From: an uncultured Massilia sp. | GTDB taxonomy: Bacteria > Pseudomonadota > Gammaproteobacteria > Burkholderiales > Burkholderiaceae | Direction of reading: 5' to 3' | Length of the DNA stretch: 13,073 nt | Assembly: GCA_946886065.1 (NCBI GenBank) | Contig: CAMPHU010000133.1 | Coordinates: forward strand, 1-13,073 | Shown here: piece by piece, positions 6,604 to 12,843 of the stretch | Layout: every line of letters starts with the position of its first letter | Numbering within the stretch: the first letter of the stretch is position 1 | The notes under the pieces: generated by a model | The model's input: the letters and a program-made list of their open reading frames with translations, nothing else | Database searches by the model: none | Told to the model about the DNA's origin: nothing | Translations under genes and position numbers: made by a program

Positions 6604-6634
6604 TCGTGCGCCGTCCATGCGGCGCGGCGCACGA
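6604..6634 (-). terminator. Perfect 10-bp hairpin between two small minus-strand genes
   Basis: TCGTGCGCCG (6604-6613) pairs perfectly with CGGCGCACGA (6625-6634) around an 11-base loop. It lies 35 bases before the start of the 64-aa gene, so besides terminating upstream transcription it could be a structure in that gene's 5' leader. No T run follows. Confidence 0.4.
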
Positions 6635-6673
6635 AAGCGGGAAGGCAAAGGGCTTGCCTCCGTGGGTAGTGCT

Positions 6674-6695
6674 GCGGCGGGCGGGCGCCCGCCGC
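6674..6695 (-). terminator. Perfect 9-bp GC hairpin after the 61-aa gene
   Basis: GCGGCGGGC (6674-6682) pairs with GCCCGCCGC (6687-6695) around the loop GGGC, about 21 bases beyond the stop codon of the 61-aa gene. The stem is entirely G and C and would be very stable. No T run follows, so it is a terminator-like 3' structure rather than a classical intrinsic terminator. Confidence 0.45.
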
Positions 6696-6716
6696 GAAAG
6701 CCGCGTTGGCCGCGTC

Positions 6717-6902
6717 TTAATGGTTCTGCTTCTGCTTCGCGCCGCCGCCGGCGCCCTTGTCGGTGCTGGCGCGTTCGCGCGACATGTGGTCATGGCTGCT
6801 CTTGTCGCTCACGCCGGCGCGTTCCTTGGCCTGGTCCTGCTCGGACTTGTTGTTGTTGGCCGATTGCTGGTTCTGCTGTCCGCTCGATTTGGAATTGCTC
6901 AT
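6717..6902 (-). CDS. Small hydrophilin-like 61-aa protein
   Basis: An extremely hydrophilic protein starting MSNSKSSGQQNQQSANNNKS and ending in a Gly/Lys/Gln tail (KGAGGGAKQKQNH). It has about 10 % Gly, abundant Ser, Gln, Asn, Lys, Asp and His, and no Cys or Trp, so it is almost certainly disordered. The composition is that of hydrophilins and small general-stress proteins (compare the KGG-type stress proteins), though no KGG repeat is present and I cannot assign a family. The ATG at 6902 is supported by AGGAGG eight bases upstream. A TAGGCT -10 (6940-6945) lies further up, divergent to the promoter of the hydrolase gene. Stress-linked function is inferred from composition and promoter style. 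Confidence 0.72.
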   Translation of the reverse strand: MSNSKSSGQQNQQSANNNKSEQDQAKERAGVSDKSSHDHMSRERASTDKGAGGGAKQKQNH

Positions 6903-6939
6903 CGCCTGCCTCCTGATCAAAACGTTGGGTGTCGTGCGC

Positions 6940-6945
6940 AGCCTA
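6940..6945 (-). promoter_or_regulatory. -10 box (GCTAGGCT) for the 61-aa hydrophilin-like gene
   Basis: On the minus strand TGCTAGGCT gives an extended -10 with C immediately before the hexamer, 37 bases before the ATG at 6902. No -35 at standard spacing is seen. It is back to back with the plus-strand promoter at 6990-6995. Confidence 0.4.
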
Positions 6946-6966
6946 GCACGGATGCGGCGGGCGGGT

Positions 6967-6995
6967 TTTCAATCGTGCGCCGGCTCGGCTATAGT
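6967..6995 (+). promoter_or_regulatory. Promoter of the alpha/beta hydrolase gene
   Basis: TTTCAA (6967-6972, a weak -35) and TATAGT (6990-6995) are 17 bases apart; the -10 is preceded by GGC. The -10 ends 27 bases before the ATG at 7023. Confidence 0.45.
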
Positions 6996-7022
6996 GGGAG
7001 CCTTTCCCTTCGACAGCCGCCC

Positions 7023-7919
7023 ATGCGCCTTCTACGCCTGCTACCGCTCTCCTTCCTGGCCGCCGCACTCCACGCCCAGGCCGCCGCGCCGATGAAACTG
7101 GCCGACTACCTGGCGCTGAGCGGCCCCGCGCCCGGCGCGCGCATCGCCTATGGTCCGGCGGCATCGCAATACGCCGAGCTGTTCCTCCCCGAGGGTAAAG
7201 GCCCCTTCCCGGTGGCCGTGCTGGTGCACGGCGGCTGCTGGACCAGCAAGTTCGGCGGCATCACCCAGCTGCGCAACATGGCAGGCGCGCTGGCGCAGCG
7301 CGGCATCGCGGTCTGGAACGTGGAATACCGGCGCGTGGACGAGCCGGGCGGCGGCTATCCGGGCATGTACCACGACATGCACGCGGCGCTGGACGCCCTG
7401 CGCGCCCAGGCCGGCAAGCAGCCGCTCGACCTGGAGCGCATCGTCGCGGTCGGCCATTCCGCCGGCGGCCAGCTGGTGCAATGGATCGCCGGGCGCGAGC
7501 GCATCCCGCATGCCAGCCCCCTGTACCGGGCCAATCCGCTGCCGGTGCGCCGCATCGTGAGCCTGGGCGGCCTGGCCGACCTGCGCAAGGAAGCGTCCCT
7601 GATCCAGTCCAGCTGCGGGCGCGCCGCCTCCGAGCTGGCCGGCGAAGCGAGCGCGCGGCGGCCGGACGTGTTCGCGGATACCAACGCGGCCGAACTCATG
7701 CCGAACGGCAGCCGCACCTGGCTGGTGACGGGCGCGCTGGACACCATCTCGCCGCCGCGCGTGGCGCACGACTACGCCGCCCGCGCGCGCGCCGCCGGCG
7801 ACCGCGCCGAGGTCGTGATCCTGCCCGATGCCAGCCACTACGACGAGGTGGCCGCCACCTCGCCGGCCTGGCCGCAGGTGCTGCGCCTGATCGAGGGCGC
7901 GCTCGGCCTCAATCCTTGA
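7023..7919 (+). CDS. Secreted alpha/beta hydrolase (esterase-type)
   Basis: A 298-aa protein with a signal peptide (MRLLRLLPLSFLAAALHAQA, cleavage about residue 19-21), so it acts in the periplasm or outside. The alpha/beta-hydrolase landmarks are all present: oxyanion motif HGGCW (His69-Trp73), nucleophile elbow GHSAGG with Ser146, acid Asp240 (TGALDTI) and His272 (DASHYD). The arrangement and length fit the carboxylesterase / acetylxylan-feruloyl esterase-like group (BD-FAE/kynurenine-formamidase-like); the substrate cannot be told. YRRVDEPGGGYPGMYHDMHAA is the segment typical of this group before the nucleophile. The ATG at 7023 starts exactly at the signal peptide; the Shine-Dalgarno is weak. 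The 3' end overlaps the convergent ferredoxin gene by 11 bases. Confidence 0.88.
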   Translation: MRLLRLLPLSFLAAALHAQAAAPMKLADYLALSGPAPGARIAYGPAASQYAELFLPEGKGPFPVAVLVHGGCWTSKFGGITQLRNMAGALAQRGIAVWNVEYRRVDEPGGGYPGMYHDMHAALDALRAQAGKQPLDLERIVAVGHSAGGQLVQWIAGRERIPHASPLYRANPLPVRRIVSLGGLADLRKEASLIQSSCGRAASELAGEASARRPDVFADTNAAELMPNGSRTWLVTGALDTISPPRVAHDYAARARAAGDRAEVVILPDASHYDEVAATSPAWPQVLRLIEGALGLNP

Positions 7920-8220
7920 ACAGGGTGGCCGCGCGCCGCGCCAGCGGCGCGTCGACCACCAGCTCGCTGCGCGCCACCGCCACGCAGGGCAGGATCCAGC
8001 CTTCGCGCTTTTCGTCGGCCGACAGGCCCGGCCATTCAATCAGGTAAGCCACCTGCCCGCTGCGCAGGCGGCAGATGCAGGTGCGGCAGGTGCCGTTGCG
8101 GCAGGAGCTGGGCAGGTCCAGGCCCGCGTGTTCCGCCGCGTGCAGCAAGGTGGTGCTTTCGTCCGCGCCGAAGCTTTCTCCGCCCGGCTGCAGGGTAATG
8201 GTATGGATCGTGGAAGACAT
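7909..8220 (-). CDS. Plant-type [2Fe-2S] ferredoxin
   Basis: A 103-aa soluble electron carrier. The cluster motif is C40-x4-C45-x2-C48 followed 31 residues later by C79 (ILPC), the classical plant/putidaredoxin-neighbour pattern; PSSCRNGTCRTC is the typical cluster loop. The N-terminal beta strands (STIHTITLQPGGESF) and the helix TTLLHAAEHAGLDL complete the fold. An additional Cys (C50) sits beside the motif. Redox partner is unknown: no oxygenase, reductase or P450 lies in the window. The ATG at 8220 gives the canonical length; it is preceded by a TACAAT box only eight bases away and no Shine-Dalgarno, so the mRNA may be leaderless or nearly so. The tail overlaps the hydrolase gene on the other strand. 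Confidence 0.9.
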   Translation of the reverse strand: MSSTIHTITLQPGGESFGADESTTLLHAAEHAGLDLPSSCRNGTCRTCICRLRSGQVAYLIEWPGLSADEKREGWILPCVAVARSELVVDAPLARRAATLFKD

Positions 8221-8228
8221 GGGCGCCG

Positions 8229-8234
8229 ATTGTA
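8229..8234 (-). promoter_or_regulatory. -10 box (GCTACAAT) for the ferredoxin gene, very short or no leader
   Basis: TACAAT on the minus strand, preceded by GC, ends eight bases before the ATG at 8220. The expected transcription start falls on or within two bases of the start codon and no ribosome site fits in between. No clear -35 at standard spacing. Confidence 0.5.
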
Positions 8235-8305
8235 GCGCGATCTCCATCCAATTCCGGCAAGCATGCTGGGTTCGTTCTCGCACAGACTCGACCGTCACGC
8301 CTCTC

Positions 8306-8311
8306 TAGGCT
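8306..8311 (+). promoter_or_regulatory. -10 box (TCTAGGCT) for the L,D-transpeptidase/M23 pair
   Basis: TAGGCT preceded by C lies 33 bases before the ATG at 8345. A small hairpin (CTGGA 8310-8314 with TCCAG 8318-8322) starts at about the expected transcript 5' end. The -35 is not recognisable. Confidence 0.35.
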
Positions 8312-8344
8312 GGAAACTCCAGAAGCGAGATGCAGGAGTAGAGT

Positions 8345-9427
8345 ATGAATCCAAGGACGAAACGAACGATGACCGCCCCCCTGATCGTGGCCGCCCTGGT
8401 CGGCGCCCTTCCCCACCTGGCCACCGCGGCCCAGGCCGGCAGCGCGCAGCCTCCGGCCGCCCAGCCTGCAACGCCCGTGCCGGCCGCGCCCCCGCAACCA
8501 GCGCCGGCGCCGGCGCCCGGCGCGACCCTGGCCATGCCCGGCACGGGGCCGGCGCCACAAGGGCGGGTCAGCGCCAAGCAGGCCCAGTTCGAGCGCCTGC
8601 TGCGCGCCCAGGTACTGCTCGACCGCGCCCACTTCTCGCCAGGCGAGATCGACGGCGCCTACGGTTCCAACATGCGCCAGGCCCTGAGCGGCTTCCAGGC
8701 CGCACGCAAGCTGCCGGTCACCGGCAAGCTGGACGAGGCCACCTGGAACGCGCTCCAGGCCGACGACAGCCCGACCCTGCTCACCTATACGCTGGTGGAA
8801 GCCGACGTGGCCGGCCCCTTCCGCCCGGTGCCGGAAGACATGATGGCCAAGGCGTCGCTGCCGGCGCTCGGCTACGCCAGCGCGGCCGAGGGCCTGGGCG
8901 AAAAATTCCACGCCAGTCCCAAGCTCATCGAGCGCCTCAACCCCGGCAAGAGCCTGGCCCGCGCCGGCGAACAGATCCTGGTGCCTAACATCGTCGGCAA
9001 GACGCCGCTGGCCAAGGCCAGCAAGGTGCTGGTGCGCGATTCGACCAAGATCCTGCAGTTGTACGATGCAGGCGGCCAGCTGCTGGCCCAGTACCCGGCA
9101 TCCACCGGCAGCCAGTACGACCCGCTGCCGGTCGGCACCTGGAAGATCGAGGGCGTGCATGCGAACCCGACCTACCACTACAACCCGAAGCTGTTCTGGG
9201 ACGCCGAGCCGGGCGACAAGAAGGCCAAGGTGGCGCCGGGGCCGAACAACCCGGTCGGCGTGGTCTGGATCGACTTATCCAAGCCGCACTACGGCATTCA
9301 CGGCACACCGGTGCCGGCCCACGTGGGCAAGACCGAATCGCATGGCTGCATCCGCCTGACCAACTGGAGCGCCGCCGAAGTGGCGGGCCTGGTGGCCGCA
9401 GGCACCGAGGTGGTCCTGCAGGACTGA
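8345..9427 (+). CDS. L,D-transpeptidase with peptidoglycan-binding and LysM-like domains
   Basis: A 360-aa exported enzyme. The N-terminal signal ([21 protein letters not shown], cleavage about residue 29-31) is followed by a flexible Pro/Ala linker (to about 75). A PG_binding_1 domain follows (about 77-140, with [22 protein letters not shown]). A degenerate LysM-like stretch (about 173-217, [19 protein letters not shown] ... QILVPN) leads to the YkuD catalytic domain (about 225-358) with His319 (HGTPVP) and [10 protein letters not shown], catalytic Cys335. By family it forms 3-3 peptide cross-links in peptidoglycan or attaches proteins to it in the periplasm; which of these cannot be told. 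The ATG at 8345 is supported by AGGAG about ten bases upstream. It is followed after 30 bp by an M23 peptidase gene on the same strand, suggesting an operon for cell-wall remodelling. Confidence 0.92.
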   Translation: MNPRTKRTMTAPLIVAALVGALPHLATAAQAGSAQPPAAQPATPVPAAPPQPAPAPAPGATLAMPGTGPAPQGRVSAKQAQFERLLRAQVLLDRAHFSPGEIDGAYGSNMRQALSGFQAARKLPVTGKLDEATWNALQADDSPTLLTYTLVEADVAGPFRPVPEDMMAKASLPALGYASAAEGLGEKFHASPKLIERLNPGKSLARAGEQILVPNIVGKTPLAKASKVLVRDSTKILQLYDAGGQLLAQYPASTGSQYDPLPVGTWKIEGVHANPTYHYNPKLFWDAEPGDKKAKVAPGPNNPVGVVWIDLSKPHYGIHGTPVPAHVGKTESHGCIRLTNWSAAEVAGLVAAGTEVVLQD

Positions 9428-9457
9428 TGCACGAGAATCGATCGAACGGAGGACGAG

Positions 9458-10195
9458 ATGAAATGGCTGATGACCTTCCTGGCCGGCGCGCTGGTCGGCG
9501 CCGGAGTGCTGTTCGTGTTCCTGAACGAGGTGCCGGAGGAACCGGCGCCGGTGGCCGCCGTGGCGCCTCCGCCGCCCGCTCCCGCAGTGGCTCCGACTTC
9601 GGCTCCGAGTTCGGTTCCCCCTGCGGCGCCTGACGCCGCGCCGCCAGGCCAGGACCAGGGAGGCTCGGTCGTGCAGACCGACTTGTCCGACACCGAACTG
9701 CCGATGCGTCCGTCCTCCAGCGCCCTGTCGGCCGCCAACGCCGCGCCGGGCACGGCTTCCGCCCTGCCCGGCAAGCTGATGGTGCCGGTGCAGGGCGTGA
9801 AGGCCTCGGCCCTGACCGACACCTTCGACCAGCCGCGCGGCAACCAGCGCCACCACGAGGCGCTGGACATCATGGCGCCCAAGGGCACGCCGGTGGTCGC
9901 GGCCGCCGACGGCAAGGTCGTCAAGCTCTTCACCAGCAAGCCCGGCGGCCTGACCGTCTACCAGTTCGATCCGAGCGAAAAGTACGCCTATTACTACGCC
10001 CACCTCGACCGCTACGCGGACGGCCTGCAGGAAGGCATGGTGCTCAAGCGCGGCGACGTGCTGGGCTATGTGGGCGTGACCGGCAACTCGGACCCGAACG
10101 CGCCCCACCTGCACTTCGCCGTGGTCGAGCTCACGCCCGAGAAGCAGTGGTGGAAAGGCACGCCGCTCAATCCTTTTCCGCTGTTGAAGGACTGA
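9458..10195 (+). CDS. M23-family peptidoglycan metallopeptidase, membrane-anchored
   Basis: A 245-aa protein with an N-terminal membrane anchor or uncleaved signal (LMTFLAGALVGAGVLFVFL), a Pro/Ala-rich periplasmic linker (about 28-105) and an M23 (LytM/NlpD-type) domain. Zinc ligands His133 and Asp137 (HHEALD) and His219, with His217 (HLHF) as catalytic partner, plus YYAHLD, are all present, so an active endopeptidase is expected rather than a degenerate activator such as EnvC or NlpD. It probably cleaves peptide cross-links. GGAGG precedes the ATG at 9458. It lies 30 bp after the L,D-transpeptidase gene, so maker and cutter of cross-links appear to be co-expressed. Its last 29 bases overlap the end of the convergent M4 protease gene. 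Confidence 0.9.
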   Translation: MKWLMTFLAGALVGAGVLFVFLNEVPEEPAPVAAVAPPPPAPAVAPTSAPSSVPPAAPDAAPPGQDQGGSVVQTDLSDTELPMRPSSSALSAANAAPGTASALPGKLMVPVQGVKASALTDTFDQPRGNQRHHEALDIMAPKGTPVVAAADGKVVKLFTSKPGGLTVYQFDPSEKYAYYYAHLDRYADGLQEGMVLKRGDVLGYVGVTGNSDPNAPHLHFAVVELTPEKQWWKGTPLNPFPLLKD

Positions 10196-12005
10196 GTCCG
10201 GCCTCGTCGGCAGGCTCGTCCACGTCGGCGCCGACATTGATGGCCGCATAGGCGCGCTGCACCGCCAGCGCCTCGCGGCTGCCCTTGCCATACAATTCCT
10301 CGGCCGAGAGGAGCATCTTGGCGCGCGCGTCCGCGTAGTTGGTGCTGGACGTGAACTTGGTCGTGTTGGCGTGGAACCAGATGCGGAAGGCCTTGTCCGT
10401 GCCGATGCCGGTCATGGCCGCCGGTTCCTTGACCAGGTACTTGCTGTAGGCGTCGCTGTCCTTGTCCGCCTCCGAGCCGCGCGCCAGGAAGTAGAACATG
10501 CGGTTGTTCGGGCCGCTGCTGTAGTGGACATCCAGGCGCCGCAGGCGGGTGCTCCAGGCGTCATGGCTGTTGCCGTCCTTGCTGGGCTTGACCATGTAGC
10601 GCAGCGGCGCGCCGTTGCGGCTGATCTCGGTGCCCAGCATCCAGTCGTTGCCCTCGTCGGGAATGACCTCGCCCTTGCCGCCCGCACGCGCATAGGCTTC
10701 CACCACTTCCCCCGAAATGTCGGAACTCGATTCGTTCAGGCCGCCCGATTCGCCCGCATACACCAGGTTCGAGGTGGCGGCCGTCACCCCGTGCCCCATC
10801 TCGTGGCCGATCACGTCGATCGAGCCCAGGCTGGTGAAGTAGGTGCCGTCGCCGATGAACATGCAGCGGCAGGTGTCGCTGTAATAGGCGTTGTCGTAGC
10901 CGCGGTTGACGTGGGCGGCGATGTAGGTGGCGGTGTCGTGGCCGTCGAGCGCGCGCCAGCCCAGCACGTTCTTCATCGTGTCGTAGGTGTTCATCAGGCC
11001 CCACATCGCGTTCACTGCGGCGGTCTGGCCGTTGGGGCCGGTCGTGCTGCCGCCTTCGACGAACTGCTTGCCGTCGCCCCAGGTGTTGGTGGCGTTGGTG
11101 TAGACCTTGCCGGCGCTGCTGCCGTTGTTGGCATTGGTGATCGCCATGGCGCCGAAGGTGCCGCCCTTGCCGCGCTCCGGGTCGAGCATGCGGTACAGGC
11201 CGTCGGAGAGGGTCGTGCTCAACGGGACTTCGCCGTTGTACTGGCTCTTGCCCGCGCCGGTCACGGTCTGCAGCATGCTCCACTGGTCGATCAGCCGGCC
11301 GTCGCGCGCGCCGATCACGGTGTCATGGTACAGCGGCTGCTCGCCCAGGCGCATGCGGGTGCGCACCAGCCAGGCGAGTTCGTAGTGGTCCACGGTCTCC
11401 TGCAGGTCAACGGCGTTCAGTTCTTCCTCTTGCTTGTGCTCGGCGCCAGGCGCGCGCTCGTCGCGCATCACCGGGTAGATCAGCAGCTCGGCGCGCGGGG
11501 CGACGATGTGGACGGCGCCGGGCACCAGGTGGGCCAGGGCCGCCGCGACCGCGGCCCTGGCGCCAAGCTGCGGCCTGACGTTGAAGCTGGCGGTCTTCGC
11601 GCCCAGGCGGTTGGCGGCGCCCCGGCCCAGGTGGAGGCGGCGCGGCGAAGCGCTTTCCGAGACCACTTTCAGCTTCTGGTCCAGCACCACCACGGAATCC
11701 GAGCCGAAGATGCGCAGGCCTTTATAGGTGTGCGCGGCGCGCACCACCTGGGTTCCCTGGGCGCCGGGATGCTGGGCGAGCACGCGGTAGGAGTGGTCCT
11801 GGTCCAGCCCCTGGGCGGCGCGCGAGGCGGTGAGCTGTCCCAGCACCGAAGCCCTGCCCTTCGCGTCCAGGCTCTGGGGTGGGCTCATGATGGGCGCTGC
11901 GCCGGCGCTCTGGGCGAGCAGGACGGCGGCGGCGAGGAGGACCAAGCTGCGATGCAGGGGCCGGCTTGTGTGCGAAGTCTGGTGCGGGGTCGTGTGCGGG
12001 ATCAT
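10167..12005 (-). CDS. Secreted M4-family (thermolysin-like) metalloprotease
   Basis: A 612-aa preproenzyme. The N-terminus has a long His/Thr-rich n-region, then a hydrophobic core (SLVLLAAAVLLAQSAGA; cleavage about 36). An inhibitory propeptide with FTP-type (about 70-118, KGLRIFGSDSVVVLD) and PepSY-type (about 145-245) domains is followed by the catalytic domain (about 250-590). Zinc and catalytic residues are H401-E402-x-x-H405 (HEMGH), Y416, E425 (NESSSD, 24 residues after H401 as in thermolysin) and H494 (DVHYSSGPNN). A C-x-C pair (C379, C381) replaces residues just before the active-site helix. The enzyme should be autoprocessed and act outside the cell. The start has GGAG five bases before the ATG; the upstream CAATAA with TTTGCG may be the promoter. 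It converges with the M23 gene with a 29-bp overlap of the coding ends. Confidence 0.94.
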   Translation of the reverse strand: MIPHTTPHQTSHTSRPLHRSLVLLAAAVLLAQSAGAAPIMSPPQSLDAKGRASVLGQLTASRAAQGLDQDHSYRVLAQHPGAQGTQVVRAAHTYKGLRIFGSDSVVVLDQKLKVVSESASPRRLHLGRGAANRLGAKTASFNVRPQLGARAAVAAALAHLVPGAVHIVAPRAELLIYPVMRDERAPGAEHKQEEELNAVDLQETVDHYELAWLVRTRMRLGEQPLYHDTVIGARDGRLIDQWSMLQTVTGAGKSQYNGEVPLSTTLSDGLYRMLDPERGKGGTFGAMAITNANNGSSAGKVYTNATNTWGDGKQFVEGGSTTGPNGQTAAVNAMWGLMNTYDTMKNVLGWRALDGHDTATYIAAHVNRGYDNAYYSDTCRCMFIGDGTYFTSLGSIDVIGHEMGHGVTAATSNLVYAGESGGLNESSSDISGEVVEAYARAGGKGEVIPDEGNDWMLGTEISRNGAPLRYMVKPSKDGNSHDAWSTRLRRLDVHYSSGPNNRMFYFLARGSEADKDSDAYSKYLVKEPAAMTGIGTDKAFRIWFHANTTKFTSSTNYADARAKMLLSAEELYGKGSREALAVQRAYAAINVGADVDEPADEAGLSPSTAEKD

Positions 12006-12190
12006 CTCGTCTCCATCCGGTCAGTCCGGGCCTCGGGCGGCACGGGTCATCGGCCAGTGTGGACGAGCTTATTGTGGGAAACTTGCTTGGACGCAAAGGA
12101 GATGCCGGCGCGGGTCGCGCGGGGGCAAAGGATGTGGACGAAGCAGGAACGGAAGATCCGTAGCTGATGCAGCTTAGTTGGCCGGGAAGC

Positions 12191-12223
12191 CGTCGCCCCG
12201 GGACCTGGCGTCCCGGGAAGACG
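12191..12223 (-). terminator. Strong hairpin after the His-rich protein gene, probable terminator
   Basis: CCCGGGAC (12197-12204) pairs perfectly with GTCCCGGG (12210-12217) around CTGGC, and the stem is extended by CGTC (12191-12194) with GACG (12220-12223) across a GC/AA internal loop. It lies about 20 bases beyond the stop codon at 12244 on the minus strand. No T run follows. Confidence 0.5.
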
Positions 12224-12243
12224 TTCGAATGCTGCGGACCAGC

Positions 12244-12834
12244 TTACCGATAGCGGTCACGCCGGTTGAGGAGGTACCAGGCGGTGCCCACGACAGCGGT
12301 AGCAATCGCCGCCTTCTTCACCAGCCCGCCCGGATTGTGCTTCCACTCCGCCTTCAGCCCCATTTCGGCGAACACGTTCGGCACCTTGCCATGCGCCAGG
12401 TCGTCGGCAATGCCCTCGACCACATTGACCCGGTCCGCCAGCAGCAGGAGCATCCAGTGCCGCAGATCGTTCTCGGTGGACTTGAAGGCCGCGCGCCGGA
12501 TCATGCCCGACAGCCCGGATGGCGGCTGCACCGTCCCGAACAGCGGGGTAATGCCGGGACGCTCGGGCGAGACCAGCACCTCGACGCGCTCGGGCTGCTG
12601 CTCCGGCACGCCTTCCTTGGCATCGGTGTAGCGCGGCGGCGTGCGCTCCATCGGTACGCCCGGGCGGTTCTTGCGGTCGAGGTCGGCGCCCCAGCCCTGG
12701 ATGTGCGACAGCTCCTCCGGCGAAGGACGGCGCGGCACGATGTGTCCCTGGGGCGGGTGCGCATGGACATGCCCCTCGTGGCCGTGGTGGTGGTGCTCGT
12801 GCTGGTGTTCGGTCATTTCGTGACGTGTTTCCAT
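12244..12834 (-). CDS. Hypothetical His-rich protein with C-terminal membrane segment, 196 aa
   Basis: The first 31 residues hold 12 histidines (HQHEHHHHGHEGHVHAH), a metal-binding-type stretch. A Pro/Arg-rich, probably disordered middle follows (about 33-105). A more conserved-looking helical part comes next (FKSTENDLRHWMLLLLADRVNVVEGI, about 117-142). A probable membrane segment near the end (AAIATAVVGTAWYLL, about 174-188) has a basic tail (NRRDRYR). No family is recognised. GGAGG stands just before the ATG at 12834 and overlaps the end of the upstream dehydrogenase gene (stop 12844-12846), so the two are an operon. By analogy with His-rich metal chaperones it may bind or deliver zinc, which would suit its zinc-enzyme neighbour; this is inference. 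A second ATG at 12816 would keep most of the His stretch. Confidence 0.75.
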   Translation of the reverse strand: METRHEMTEHQHEHHHHGHEGHVHAHPPQGHIVPRRPSPEELSHIQGWGADLDRKNRPGVPMERTPPRYTDAKEGVPEQQPERVEVLVSPERPGITPLFGTVQPPSGLSGMIRRAAFKSTENDLRHWMLLLLADRVNVVEGIADDLAHGKVPNVFAEMGLKAEWKHNPGGLVKKAAIATAVVGTAWYLLNRRDRYR

Positions 12835-12843
12835 ATTCCCTCC

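Noticed and set aside
6570..6632. Longer start of the proline-rich protein at 6632
   Set aside because: It begins inside a perfect hairpin and has no ribosome site, whereas GAGAGG precedes the ATG at 6569.
8221..8298. N-terminal extension of the ferredoxin to a start at 8298
   Set aside because: The extension crosses the TACAAT box and adds residues not expected in this family; the shorter form has canonical length.
8036..9178. Minus-strand frame of 380 codons across the ferredoxin and L,D-transpeptidase genes
   Set aside because: Overlaps two well-supported genes and contains no recognisable domain.
10371..12167. Plus-strand open frame of about 600 codons opposite the M4 protease
   Set aside because: It is antisense to a gene with complete catalytic residues; composition is Val/Ala/His/Gly-rich and no ribosome site precedes it.
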